Position numbers and translations under genes: made by a program. From the NCBI GenBank assembly GCA_934525625.1, contig CAKSZL010000001.1, positions 62,001 through 126,000 of the forward strand: a stretch of DNA of 64,000 nucleotides, read 5' to 3'. The notes beneath the pieces are model-generated. The model did not search any database and was not told where the DNA came from. It saw nothing but the letters and a program-made list of their open reading frames with translations. This stretch comes from an uncultured Burkholderiaceae bacterium (GTDB lineage Bacteria; Pseudomonadota; Gammaproteobacteria; Burkholderiales; Burkholderiaceae_B). Shown here piece after piece: positions 1 to 8,297 of this stretch (within the stretch, counting starts at the first letter, position 1; the number at the start of each line of letters is the position of its first letter).

Positions 1-205
1 TCAGCCAAGTGAGCCCGTCGCCGCTTGCCAGCGCCGTGCCCCCCACGGTAAGGCCGGCCCCCATCGTCCCCGCCTTTGTTGCGGCGTGCATGCGCTGCAA
101 AGGATCCCGAAAGCGCAGCAGCCCCAGGCTGGCGGCGAATAGAAAGGCAAAGCCGGCGATCTTCAACAGCAATGCCAGAATAGCGATGACGGCAACCATA
201 TTCAT
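1..205 (-). CDS. mnhG: Mrp antiporter subunit MnhG/PhaG (3'-truncated by window edge)
   Basis: Last gene of the Mrp-type Na+(K+)/H+ antiporter operon; a small inner-membrane subunit. The 68 visible codons begin MNMVAVIAIL, run through a hydrophobic first helix, and contain the MnhG/PhaG signature LLRFRDPLQRMHAATKAGT. The ATG lies inside the stop of mnhF (ATGA overlap), so translation is probably coupled. The stop lies outside the window, so full length cannot be judged. An alternative ATG two codons downstream is equally possible. Confidence 0.9.
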   Translation of the reverse strand, partial: MNMVAVIAILALLLKIAGFAFLFAASLGLLRFRDPLQRMHAATKAGTMGAGLTVGGTALASGDGLTWL

Positions 206-498
206 TTTCTTCCTTTGCGCTCCAGGAAAGCCGCAAGCGCGCATGTGCCCATGAAGCCGAAAACCGCCAGGCCCATTCCAACGTCGAGAAACTCGCGCCG
301 GCCCGTCGCGGCCATCGTCAGGGCTGCCGCGCTGACAGCCAGGCCGGTCAGCATGTCCAATGCAACGAATCGGTCGGCCTGGCTGGGGCCGTGGATCATG
401 CGCGCCAGCGTCATGCCCAATGGGACGACGAGCAAAGCCAGCAAGACCTGGGACGCAGCCGTAAAGATCATGTCGATTTGCATCAGTGTTTCCATCAT
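202..498 (-). CDS. mnhF: Mrp antiporter subunit MnhF/PhaF
   Basis: 98-residue inner-membrane subunit of the Mrp antiporter, with three hydrophobic segments and the family motif around GPSQADRFVALDMLTGLAV, normal in length for MnhF. It overlaps both neighbours by 4 nt (mnhE upstream, mnhG downstream). The role is known only as part of the whole complex, which exchanges cytoplasmic Na+ or K+ for H+. The extra in-frame ATG six codons in (MQIDMIF) could be the true start. Confidence 0.9.
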   Translation of the reverse strand: MMETLMQIDMIFTAASQVLLALLVVPLGMTLARMIHGPSQADRFVALDMLTGLAVSAAALTMAATGRREFLDVGMGLAVFGFMGTCALAAFLERKGRK

Positions 499-836
499 CC
501 TTCGATCTCCATGATGGTGTCCTCGAATGCGCCGCGGATACCGCTGACGACCTCCTCTGTGGAAGCCGCGTCCAGGCAGTGCACGTACAAGGTCGAACGA
601 TCGCTGCTGACGTGCAGAGAGGTCGTTCCGGGCGTCAGCGTAATCAGATTGGCAAACGTGGCGATTCCCATGTCGGTGCGCAGCCGCAAAGGCACCGCCA
701 CGATAGCAGGCCTATAGGCCTGCCGACGCGCAAACGCGGCTCGCGCCACGGCCCAGGAGGACAGCGTCAGTTCCCGCAAAAAAATGACGCACAGCTTGAG
801 GCAAGCCCACGCGCGCCGAGACATGGAGTGTGTCAT
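495..836 (-). CDS. mnhE: Mrp antiporter subunit MnhE, short form
   Basis: 113 residues with the MnhE C-terminal signature (VAVPLRLRTDMGIATFANLI followed by TLTPGT and STLYVH). MnhE/PhaE proteins are usually about 160 residues. This one starts directly at the second half, so the two N-terminal membrane helices of the usual protein are not encoded. The start ATG overlaps the mnhD stop by 4 nt, and I see no sign of a lost N-terminus upstream, so the short form looks natural rather than damaged. Confidence 0.85.
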   Translation of the reverse strand: MTHSMSRRAWACLKLCVIFLRELTLSSWAVARAAFARRQAYRPAIVAVPLRLRTDMGIATFANLITLTPGTTSLHVSSDRSTLYVHCLDAASTEEVVSGIRGAFEDTIMEIEG

Positions 837-2356
837 GGCGTTGCTCCCGAAACGTCGGACGAAGGGGCGTCGAAAGTCGCGGCGATGTATTGGCTGGGGT
901 CCTCAAGGGACGCTGCCGCCGCCTGGGAGAATTCGATCAGCGCCTCGGGCTGCAAGCCCAGCCAAAGCGTGATCAGAGCCAACGCGCTGATGCCCAGCGT
1001 CATGGGAATGGGCACGCGACAGGCATGCCGGCGCGGGGTCGGAGCACTCTTCCAGAATGCCTCGATCCAGATCTTGCTCATCGAAAAGACCGTCAACAGG
1101 CCCACGAACAGACCGACTGCCGCCAGCCATGCCGCGCCAGCCTTGAATGACGCATCAATGACGAGAAACTTGGCCCAGAAACCGGAAAGCGGCGGAATGC
1201 CCGCCAGCGACAGGGCGGGAATGGCAAACAGAAAGGCCAGCCAAGGCTGGCTGCGCATCAGGCCGCCCGCGCGCCGCAAATCATAGGTGCCGGTCGCACG
1301 GTGCATGGCGCCGGCGATCAGAAACAGATTGGCTTTGACGATGATGTGATGGATGATGTAGAAAATCGCGCCAGCCATCGCCGCTGTGGTCCCCAATGCC
1401 AGACCCAGCAATATGTAGCCGATCTGGCTAATGATGTGGAAGGACAAAATTCGGCGGATGTCCCACTGCACCGCGGCGCCGAAGACGCCAAACAGCATGG
1501 TGCCGGCCGCCATCAAGGCGATGACGTCGCGCAAGGATTCGCCGCCCGAAAATAGCAATGAAAACACCCGCAGGCAGGCGTAGACGCCAACCTTGGTCAA
1601 CAAGCCGGCGAAGACGGCCAGGACCGCAATGGACATCGTGTGGTAAGACGCCGGCAGCCAGAAGAACATGGGGAAATATCCCGCCTTGATGCCGAAACCG
1701 ATAAGGAAGAACGCCGCCGAGACCGCCAGGGCCGCGCTGTTCTCGGTTTGCGGCAGAACCTGGGCCAAATCGGCCATGTTCAGGGTTCCTGTGACGCCAT
1801 ATAGAATGGCGATCGCCAGTAGGAACATGAGCGTGCTCAATAGATTGAGCGCGGCATATTTCATGGCCCCGTCGAGCTGGGCACGGCTTTTGTCTATCAC
1901 CATCAGCCCCAGAGCGGTGATCAACATGATCTCAAACCAGACATACAGGTTGAAGATGTCGCCGGTAAGAAAAGCGCCATTGACCGAGGCCAGCAGACCG
2001 AGCATGAGAGGATAAACGCCGTTGTGCACGTGACGCCGGTGCGTGGCGGCCAGGCTGAATATCCCGACGGCCGCCGCCAGGACTCCCGTTACTACCGCCA
2101 TGGCCGCGCCCAGGCGGTCCGCCACGAAGCTGATGCCGAAGGGCGCTTGCCAGCCGCCGAAAGTCAGCGCCAGGGCGCCGTGCACTGACACCTGCCGCAG
2201 CAGCAGCAAAGACGCCAGCAGCATCAACACCAAGGCAAGCATATGCACCACGCGCTGCACCCCAGGCTTGCGCCAGAACACCATGCAGAGCGCCGATGCG
2301 GTAATGGGTATCAGCACCGGCCAGAGCAAGATGTGGGCGGCGAATGTCTCCATCAC
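833..2356 (-). CDS. mnhD: Mrp antiporter subunit MnhD (proton-translocating, NuoM/N-like)
   Basis: 507-residue polytopic membrane protein of the proton-antiporter family shared with complex I. The conserved channel residues are present: Glu142 in WFEIMLI, Lys224 in FGIKAGYFP and Lys255 in LLTKVGVY. About 14 helices are expected for the family. It is translationally coupled to mnhC (upstream) and mnhE (downstream) by 4-nt overlaps. Together with MnhA it should provide the ion and proton path of the antiporter. Confidence 0.93.
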   Translation of the reverse strand: MMETFAAHILLWPVLIPITASALCMVFWRKPGVQRVVHMLALVLMLLASLLLLRQVSVHGALALTFGGWQAPFGISFVADRLGAAMAVVTGVLAAAVGIFSLAATHRRHVHNGVYPLMLGLLASVNGAFLTGDIFNLYVWFEIMLITALGLMVIDKSRAQLDGAMKYAALNLLSTLMFLLAIAILYGVTGTLNMADLAQVLPQTENSAALAVSAAFFLIGFGIKAGYFPMFFWLPASYHTMSIAVLAVFAGLLTKVGVYACLRVFSLLFSGGESLRDVIALMAAGTMLFGVFGAAVQWDIRRILSFHIISQIGYILLGLALGTTAAMAGAIFYIIHHIIVKANLFLIAGAMHRATGTYDLRRAGGLMRSQPWLAFLFAIPALSLAGIPPLSGFWAKFLVIDASFKAGAAWLAAVGLFVGLLTVFSMSKIWIEAFWKSAPTPRRHACRVPIPMTLGISALALITLWLGLQPEALIEFSQAAAASLEDPSQYIAATFDAPSSDVSGATP

Positions 2357-2754
2357 GAGTGCTCCCCGGCTGTACCGCGCGCTTGCTCCCTGGGTTCGGG
2401 ACTGCCCAGCGCTTCCGCATCGTCCAGTTGGCGGCCGTCCAGTGTGCCCGCGTCGCGGTAGATTCTGAGCGCAAGCACGATGACGAACGAAACCAGCGAG
2501 AAACCGATCACGATGGCGGTCAGCACCAGCGCCTGCGGCAGCGGATTGGCGGCAACCGCGGCCAGCGTCGCCTCGTCGCCCGCCATGACCGGCGGTGGAT
2601 TCGCTCCTATCCGCCCCGCCAGGAAGATCACCAGGTTGACTGCGGCCGAAATCAGCATGATGCCGTAAATCATGCGAACGACATGCCGGGAAAGTAGCAG
2701 GTAAAGCCCCACGGCCATGATGGCGGCAATGCCGGCGGCGTAGATCAGGTTCAT
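2353..2754 (-). CDS. mnhC: Mrp antiporter subunit MnhC (NuoK-like)
   Basis: 133 residues starting MNLIYAAGIAA, with three membrane helices and the NuoK-like core (YGIMLISAAVNLVIFLAGR and LPQALVLTAIVIGFSLVSF). The chosen ATG overlaps the mnhB stop as ATGA, like every other junction in this operon. A longer open frame exists upstream, but its N-terminus is Arg/His-rich and lies antisense-like inside mnhB. The C-terminal tail is polar and lacks further family features. Confidence 0.92.
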   Translation of the reverse strand: MNLIYAAGIAAIMAVGLYLLLSRHVVRMIYGIMLISAAVNLVIFLAGRIGANPPPVMAGDEATLAAVAANPLPQALVLTAIVIGFSLVSFVIVLALRIYRDAGTLDGRQLDDAEALGSPEPREQARGTAGEHS

Positions 2755-3167
2755 TCTTCCTCCCCTTCTTCCGCGTACAGGCGTAGCACCATGCAAAGCA
2801 TGCCGCCCATGACCGTGCAATACACCCCTATGTCGAACAGCAGCGTCGTCCCCAGCTTGAAACCGTTGTCGAAGACGAGCCATTGATGGGTCAGGAAGCC
2901 CTCGCCAGCCAGCATGCCCGGGACGCCGCTGAGCACGGCGAAGAAAACGCCGAGCCCGGCCAATACGACAGGATGTATCCGCAAGAGCCGTTTTGCCTTG
3001 GCGACGCCTTCGGACAAGACCACCAGCCCGATCGCCATGGCCGCGACCAGCCCGCCGACGAAACCTCCGCCAGGTTCATTGTGGCCTCTCCAGAGGATAA
3101 CCAGCGATGCGGCCAGCATGCCCCAGAACAGCAACCGCGCGGTGGCGACAAAGATCGGAGAGCTCAT
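2751..3167 (-). CDS. mnhB: Mrp antiporter subunit MnhB
   Basis: 138-residue membrane protein with the MnhB signature FWGMLAASLVILWRGHNEPG followed by GGFVGGLVAAMAIGLVVLSEG, and four predicted helices. It is separate from mnhA, so this is the seven-gene (group 1) arrangement rather than the fused phaAB form. It overlaps mnhA and mnhC by 4 nt each. Confidence 0.92.
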   Translation of the reverse strand: MSSPIFVATARLLFWGMLAASLVILWRGHNEPGGGFVGGLVAAMAIGLVVLSEGVAKAKRLLRIHPVVLAGLGVFFAVLSGVPGMLAGEGFLTHQWLVFDNGFKLGTTLLFDIGVYCTVMGGMLCMVLRLYAEEGEEE

Positions 3168-5518
3168 CGCGAATCTCCCTTGACCTCGAGCGCCAGGTTC
3201 GCCTGTTGGCGCCGCGCTCCGGTCTTTCGTCTACGCAGCAGGCACCAAACACCTAGCGTCGCGAACCCGACAACGGCAATTTCCCCCATCGTGTCGAGCG
3301 CCCGGTAGTCGACGATGATGACGTTGACCACGTTCTTGCCATGCGCCTCGTAGTAACTAGTCGCGCCGAAAAAGTCGGACAGGCGCGTATCGAAAGACAG
3401 GGACAGCATGCTGGCCAGCGCAATGAAAACCAGCAAGCCGAAAGCCGCCGCAACACCCATGTCAACCCACCGCTCCTTGCCGCTGCGCGTGCGTTGAGCC
3501 TGATCGGGAAGCCTCACCATGACGGCCATCAGCACGATCAACACCAGCGTTTCGACGGCAAACTGCGTCAGTGCCAGATCCGGTGCGCCATGCAGCAGAA
3601 AAAACAGCGCGGAACTATAGCCGACGACACCCACGCCTATCAGTCCCGGCAATAAGGCTTGAGTACGCGCCGCGACGGCGCCGCCGATGAACCCGAATAC
3701 CAGCAAAGCTGTAGGCAGGATGCGGAGCGTGCCATCCAGCGAAACCGCACCGGCTGCGTCCGAACTTGCAATCGACCAGAGCCCGACGCCGAGCAGTGCA
3801 AGACAGGTAACAAGCATATAGCGGCGGCTATCACCATTCTGCAACTGCCCGGTGCACCAACGCGCCGCGTCCAGTATCCCATCCACCACCGCCTGATAGA
3901 CACGGTTCGCGTTGATGCGCGACAACAGCGGCAGGCGCTCCAGCGCATGATGCAAGGCGTCCCATTTCCATGCAAGCAGCGCGCCCGTCAAAATGACCAA
4001 TGCGCTGAGCGCAAGCATGGGGGTCAGGCCATGCCATAGCGAAAAAGACAATTGCACCGATGTGCCATGAAGCCCCGTGGCAGCCGGCATGATTAAATAG
4101 CGCGACAAGAAGGCGGGCGCCAGCCCTGCAACGATCCCCATGATGCCCAGGCCCAGGGGGCCGATCAGCATGCCGGGAGTTTCGCGATGCGCAACAATGT
4201 GCGGCCTGTTCTCGGCCCAAAAGAATGGCCTCAACGACACCACCGCCGCAACGGCAACCATGATGCCGTTCACGACAACCGCCGCCACCACGGGAATCGC
4301 GTTCCAGGCGCTGCTCAACTGGGCTTCGAACAAATACTCCTTGGCGATGAAGCCAACGAACGGCGGAAAGCCCGCCATGGACAAACTGGCGAGGACAGCT
4401 GCCAAAGCGGTAAAGGGCAGGAAGCGGGCCAGGCCGCCTAGTTTGCGTAACTCGTTGATATGCGTAGCATGGATGGCCGTGCCGGCGCAAAAGAACAGTG
4501 CCGCCTTGTAAAAGGCATGCGCGACGATAAACGCACATGTGGCCACGACCGCAACCGGGCCGTCAAGACCTATGAGCATGACGAGTATGCCCAGCGACGC
4601 CACCGTCGACTGCGCAAGAACCGCCTTGTAGCCGGTGGAGCGAATCGCATGGATCGCAGCCACGAGCATGGTTGCAAGACCGACAATGACCAGGGTGTCG
4701 CCATACCACCAAAGCCCCTCGAACACGCCGTCGAAGCGCGCCAGCAGATAGACGCCCAGCTTCACCATAGTCGCGGAATGCAGATAAGCCGAAGCGGGGG
4801 TCGGCGCGGCCATGGCCTGCGGCAACCAGAAGTGAAAGGGAAACTGGGCCGACTTTGTGAAGGCGCCCAGCATGATCAGCACGACCACAGGCGTCAGCCA
4901 AGGGCTGGAGAGCAGGGCATCAGGCCGCGCAGCGATTTCGGCCAGGGAGAACGTACCCAGCTCCATGCCGATCAATAGAATGCCGCCGAATAGCGCCAGC
5001 CCGCCCGACCCCGTGACCAGCAGCGATTGCAAGGCGGCCTTGCGCGCCTGCGTTTTGTGGGATTCGAAGCCGATCAGCATGAAAGACAGCAGGCTGGTGG
5101 CCTCCCAGAAGACGAACATGACAATGAGGTTGTCGGACAGCACGGTTCCCAGCATGGATGCCATGAAGGCCAAGATCAGGAAGATGAACCTGGCGCGGCC
5201 GTCTCGCCCCGCATTGGAGAGGTAGGCCGTCGCGTACAGAACCACCAGCGTGCCGATACCCGTAATCAACAGTGCGAACAGCAGTGAGAACCCATCGAGC
5301 CGCAAGGACAATGCGACATTCAGCGAAGGAACCCATGACCATGCATGATGTACGACATGCCCGCTGGCAACGCTCGGCGCATACTGCACAAACACCCCAA
5401 ACAGCCCCAATGGCAGCAAGGCGGGCAGATATCGGATCAACGAACCTTTCAATAAGGCCAAACGCCAGCCCAGGATAGAACCGCCCCAGGCAATTAGGAG
5501 AGCAGCGGTCAACGGCAT
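3164..5518 (-). CDS. mnhA: Mrp antiporter subunit MnhA (NuoL-like, large subunit)
   Basis: 784 residues, the usual size for group-1 MnhA. The N-terminal two thirds is a NuoL-like proton-antiporter domain with Glu139 (FWEATSLLS), Lys222 (TKSAQFPFHFWLP), His247 and Lys253. The C-terminal third carries the extra helices typical of MrpA, including HGAPDLALTQFAVETLVLIV and a NVIIVDYRALDTMGEI block. The ATG is preceded by GGAGG at a good distance. It is the first gene of the operon mnhABCDEFG. Expected role: alkali and Na+ tolerance and pH homeostasis. Confidence 0.95.
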   Translation of the reverse strand: MPLTAALLIAWGGSILGWRLALLKGSLIRYLPALLPLGLFGVFVQYAPSVASGHVVHHAWSWVPSLNVALSLRLDGFSLLFALLITGIGTLVVLYATAYLSNAGRDGRARFIFLILAFMASMLGTVLSDNLIVMFVFWEATSLLSFMLIGFESHKTQARKAALQSLLVTGSGGLALFGGILLIGMELGTFSLAEIAARPDALLSSPWLTPVVVLIMLGAFTKSAQFPFHFWLPQAMAAPTPASAYLHSATMVKLGVYLLARFDGVFEGLWWYGDTLVIVGLATMLVAAIHAIRSTGYKAVLAQSTVASLGILVMLIGLDGPVAVVATCAFIVAHAFYKAALFFCAGTAIHATHINELRKLGGLARFLPFTALAAVLASLSMAGFPPFVGFIAKEYLFEAQLSSAWNAIPVVAAVVVNGIMVAVAAVVSLRPFFWAENRPHIVAHRETPGMLIGPLGLGIMGIVAGLAPAFLSRYLIMPAATGLHGTSVQLSFSLWHGLTPMLALSALVILTGALLAWKWDALHHALERLPLLSRINANRVYQAVVDGILDAARWCTGQLQNGDSRRYMLVTCLALLGVGLWSIASSDAAGAVSLDGTLRILPTALLVFGFIGGAVAARTQALLPGLIGVGVVGYSSALFFLLHGAPDLALTQFAVETLVLIVLMAVMVRLPDQAQRTRSGKERWVDMGVAAAFGLLVFIALASMLSLSFDTRLSDFFGATSYYEAHGKNVVNVIIVDYRALDTMGEIAVVGFATLGVWCLLRRRKTGARRQQANLALEVKGDSR

Positions 5519-5770
5519 GCAGCACCTCCATTACGCGCAAAGGAAACGCAAAGCCCCGCCGTCATGAACAGAGCCATGTAGGGGCGAGCTGATGAAAGAA
5601 GAGGGGAAAGGAATTGACAGCGGGCGCAAACGGGTACCAAGCTCATAGGTCGCAAGCAACTCGCGTTGGCGGCCCGACCAACGCACTGAACCTCCCGGTC
5701 TCACCTCGAAACCGAAACCCTGCGGCATTTTATCGAAAAAACCGCGGCGCGTGAATGATAGCTAAAAATT
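5519..5770 (-). promoter_or_regulatory. mnh operon leader / promoter region with a hairpin
   Basis: About 250 bases upstream of mnhA without a convincing gene. A stem-loop with perfect 7-bp arms, GCGTTGG/CCAACGC, lies at 5663-5684. A 65-codon open frame (5531-5728, minus) spans most of it but has Arg/Ser-rich low-complexity content and no family features. A promoter is expected here because the next gene upstream ends at 5771. I could not match the leader to a known riboswitch class by eye. Confidence 0.4.
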
Positions 5771-5896
5771 TTAACGCGACCGTCCGCTATGCCGCCCTTC
5801 GCGGCGCAGCATGCGCACCAGCCAAATCAGCAGCGTCAGAGAACAGGCCAAGCCGCCCACGAACAGCAGCGCGACCAGCCATTCACCCGTGCTCAT
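5771..5896 (-). CDS. 41-residue single-pass membrane protein, translationally coupled to xdhC-like gene
   Basis: A small ORF: MSTGEWLVALLFVGGLACSL, then TLLIWLVRMLRREGRHSGRS and a final Arg. The first 28 residues form one hydrophobic helix and the C-terminus is strongly basic, as in positive-inside small membrane proteins. Its ATG overlaps the stop of the preceding gene as ATGA (5893-5896), the same coupling used elsewhere here. I do not recognise a family. The coupling and clean helix support a real gene; the short length limits certainty. Confidence 0.6.
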   Translation of the reverse strand: MSTGEWLVALLFVGGLACSLTLLIWLVRMLRREGRHSGRSR

Positions 5897-6942
5897 AGCG
5901 CGCAGCTCAGGCTACCGCCATCCATCGGCACGCCGTGCATGTTTTTGGCGGCGGCCACGCCAAGATCGGCGGGCAGCGGCACCCCGTTCTTGACCGCCAG
6001 CACCTCGGCCATGATGCTGACCGCGATTTCGGCGGGCGTTTTGCTGCCTATGTATATGCCCACCGGTGCGCGCAGGCGCGCCAGCGCCTCTTGGCTGATG
6101 TCGAAGTATTCGCTCATGCGCTCGCGCCGCAGCGTGTTGTTCAGGCGCGAGCCGATGGCGCCCACGTAGAAGGCGGGGGTTTCCAGGGCTTCGAGCAGGG
6201 CCAGGTCGTCCAGCTTGGGGTCGTGCGTCAGGGTGATGATGCAGCTGCGCAGGTCGGGGCGGAACTCGCGCACCACGTCGTCCGGCATGTCGGACACGAC
6301 CTTCACGCCCGGCACCGACCAGCTGCTGCGGTATTCCACGCGCGGGTCGCACACCACCACCGAGAAACCGGTGGACAGCGCCATGCCGGCCAGGTATTCG
6401 GCCAGTTGGCCGGCTCCGATGAGCAGCATGCGGTATTCCGGCCCGAAGGTGTTGACCAGGCGGCCGTCTTCCAGCGCCAGTTCGTCGGGCTTGTCGGCCG
6501 GGGCCAGGGTGACCGCACCGTCTGCCAGCGACACAATGCGCTGCACCAACTGGCCTTGTTCCAGCCGCGCAACGACATCGCCCAGCGCATCGGCGTCCGG
6601 GTCGAATTCGAGCAGCAATTGCAGCGTGCCGCCGCAAGGCAGGCCGAAGCGGTGGGCGTCGTCGGCCTGGATGCCGTATTTCAGCAATTGCGGCGCGCCC
6701 GTGGGCATGCGGCTTGCGTCGCCGCTGGCGTAGGCCTGGGTGTAGCGATGGATGAGGTCGTCTTCGATACAGCCGCCCGAAACGGAACCCACGACGGAGC
6801 CGTCTTCGCACAAGGCCATGATGGACCCCACCGGCCTGGGCGACGAGCCCCAGGTACGCACGATGGTGGTCAATACCGCTCGTTTTCCCGACATTCGCCA
6901 ATCGCGCAGCGTACGCAATACGACGAGATCCAGATTGTCCAT
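5893..6942 (-). CDS. XdhC/CoxI family protein (molybdenum-hydroxylase maturation factor)
   Basis: 349 residues. The N-terminal XdhC/CoxI domain has GSSPRPVGS (residues 32-40) and VGSVSGGCIE (51-60), with the conserved Cys58. The C-terminal Rossmann domain begins LLIGAGQLAEYLA at about 173. Family members insert the sulfurated molybdenum cofactor into xanthine dehydrogenase-type enzymes. No such hydroxylase is encoded in this window, so the client is unknown. ATG follows GGAGAC. A 41-codon membrane ORF overlaps its stop. Confidence 0.85.
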   Translation of the reverse strand: MDNLDLVVLRTLRDWRMSGKRAVLTTIVRTWGSSPRPVGSIMALCEDGSVVGSVSGGCIEDDLIHRYTQAYASGDASRMPTGAPQLLKYGIQADDAHRFGLPCGGTLQLLLEFDPDADALGDVVARLEQGQLVQRIVSLADGAVTLAPADKPDELALEDGRLVNTFGPEYRMLLIGAGQLAEYLAGMALSTGFSVVVCDPRVEYRSSWSVPGVKVVSDMPDDVVREFRPDLRSCIITLTHDPKLDDLALLEALETPAFYVGAIGSRLNNTLRRERMSEYFDISQEALARLRAPVGIYIGSKTPAEIAVSIMAEVLAVKNGVPLPADLGVAAAKNMHGVPMDGGSLSCAL

Positions 6943-7272
6943 GATGTCTCCATGGCGGCGCCGGCCCGGCTTCGTCGCCCCGACGACGTCCGTTCAACGG
7001 CATCGTCAGGACTGTGCCGGCGCAGCGCCGCCATCCTACGAAATTTATTCAGCCAACTGATGAATGTAGCCTGCTTTTATTTTGCGCGCACCAGGGCCGC
7101 GATGCAAATGCTTTCTCCCCCCGCCATGCTGCGGCGCACCAAGCCGGAGCGCCCCCAGCGGAATATCCAGGCCGAGTCAAGGTGTCTGATTCAAGCGACA
7201 CCACAGCCCCAAACCCTATGTTAGGTTGTGAGTGATCCATTTTCGTCAACCCAGAAAACCCGTTTTACAAGC
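6943..7272. promoter_or_regulatory. Divergent intergenic region, xdhC-like / panE-like
   Basis: 330 bases between divergently transcribed genes. It should carry both promoters. The middle (about 7050-7090) is more AT-rich than its surroundings. No clear operator dyad or RNA gene was seen. Confidence 0.35.
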
Positions 7273-8280
7273 ATGTCCAGCGAACATTCCCCCAACGACA
7301 CCCAGGCGTTGCGCATAGGCGTGGCCGGCGCCGGCGCCATCGGCTGCACCCTGGCGGCCATACTGGCCCAGGCCGGGCAAACCGTCAGCCTGCTCGCCCG
7401 AGGCGCCACGCTGCGGGCCGTCCAGGCCAACGGCATACAGTTGCAGCGCCAGGGCCAGACCAGCCACGCGCCCGTCGCCGCCAGCGACGATGCCGCCGCG
7501 CTGGGCGTACAGGACGTTCTGTTTCTGTGCGCCAAGGCCCACGACCTGGCCGGCCTGGCCCAGGCCGCCAAACCCCTCATCGGCCCCCGAACCACCTTGA
7601 TTCCCATGGTCAACGGCGTACCCTGGTGGTATTTCGAACGCCTGCCGGGACAGGCCGAGCGCCGGCGCATCCGGGCCGTCGACCCGGACGGCCGCCTGTT
7701 CGAACTGCTGCCCTCGGAGCAACTGGTGGGCGTGGTGCAATTCATGACGGCCGAGCGCCTGGCGCCCGGCGTGGTGATGTCGAACACCCCGCCGCTGCTG
7801 GTGTTGGGCGAAATCGACCACACCGAATCCGAACGCGTGCGGCGCATCGCCGGCGTGCTCAACGCCTCCGGCATAGAGGGCCGCCCCAGCGCCCAGATAC
7901 GCGACCCGCTGTGGATGAAGATTATCGCCAACCTGACGACCAACCCCTTGTCCGTCGTCAGCGCCGCCACGCTGGACGCCATGTATGGCGACCCGCGCCT
8001 GCTGCCCATCACGCGCCGCATCCTGTTCGAGGGCATGGCGCTGGCCGCCGCCCACGGCGCGCGCCTCCCGCTCGATCCGCACACCATTATTTCCGAAACC
8101 ATCGCCATGGGGCCGATACGCACCTCGATGCTGCAGGATTACCTGAGCGGCAATCCGCTGGAGCTGGCCGCCATCGGCGACGCGGTGCTGGAACTGGCCG
8201 ACGCCATGAACCTGCCCATGCCCACGGCACGCGACATTATTTCCCTTGCGCATTTTCGCGGGCTAAGCCCGCGCCCCTAA
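7273..8280 (+). CDS. 2-dehydropantoate 2-reductase-like oxidoreductase (ApbA/PanE family)
   Basis: 335 residues from the ATG at 7273. The N-terminal NADP-binding fold has RIGVAGAGAIGCTLAA just after the start. The C-terminal ApbA domain has WMKIIANLTTNPLSVVSAAT, containing the family's catalytic-type Lys and Asn. An alternative GTG start at 7228 would add 15 residues, but neither start has a strong Shine-Dalgarno. It sits 17 nt upstream of a class II aldolase, so it may reduce a 2-oxo acid in a catabolic route rather than serve pantothenate synthesis. The true substrate cannot be read from sequence. Confidence 0.8.
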   Translation: MSSEHSPNDTQALRIGVAGAGAIGCTLAAILAQAGQTVSLLARGATLRAVQANGIQLQRQGQTSHAPVAASDDAAALGVQDVLFLCAKAHDLAGLAQAAKPLIGPRTTLIPMVNGVPWWYFERLPGQAERRRIRAVDPDGRLFELLPSEQLVGVVQFMTAERLAPGVVMSNTPPLLVLGEIDHTESERVRRIAGVLNASGIEGRPSAQIRDPLWMKIIANLTTNPLSVVSAATLDAMYGDPRLLPITRRILFEGMALAAAHGARLPLDPHTIISETIAMGPIRTSMLQDYLSGNPLELAAIGDAVLELADAMNLPMPTARDIISLAHFRGLSPRP

Positions 8281-8297
8281 AAAACCGGAGACGACAC

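Noticed and set aside
5531..5728. 65-codon open frame in the mnh leader
   Set aside because: Low-complexity, no ribosome-binding site noticed, and no family; more likely a leader.
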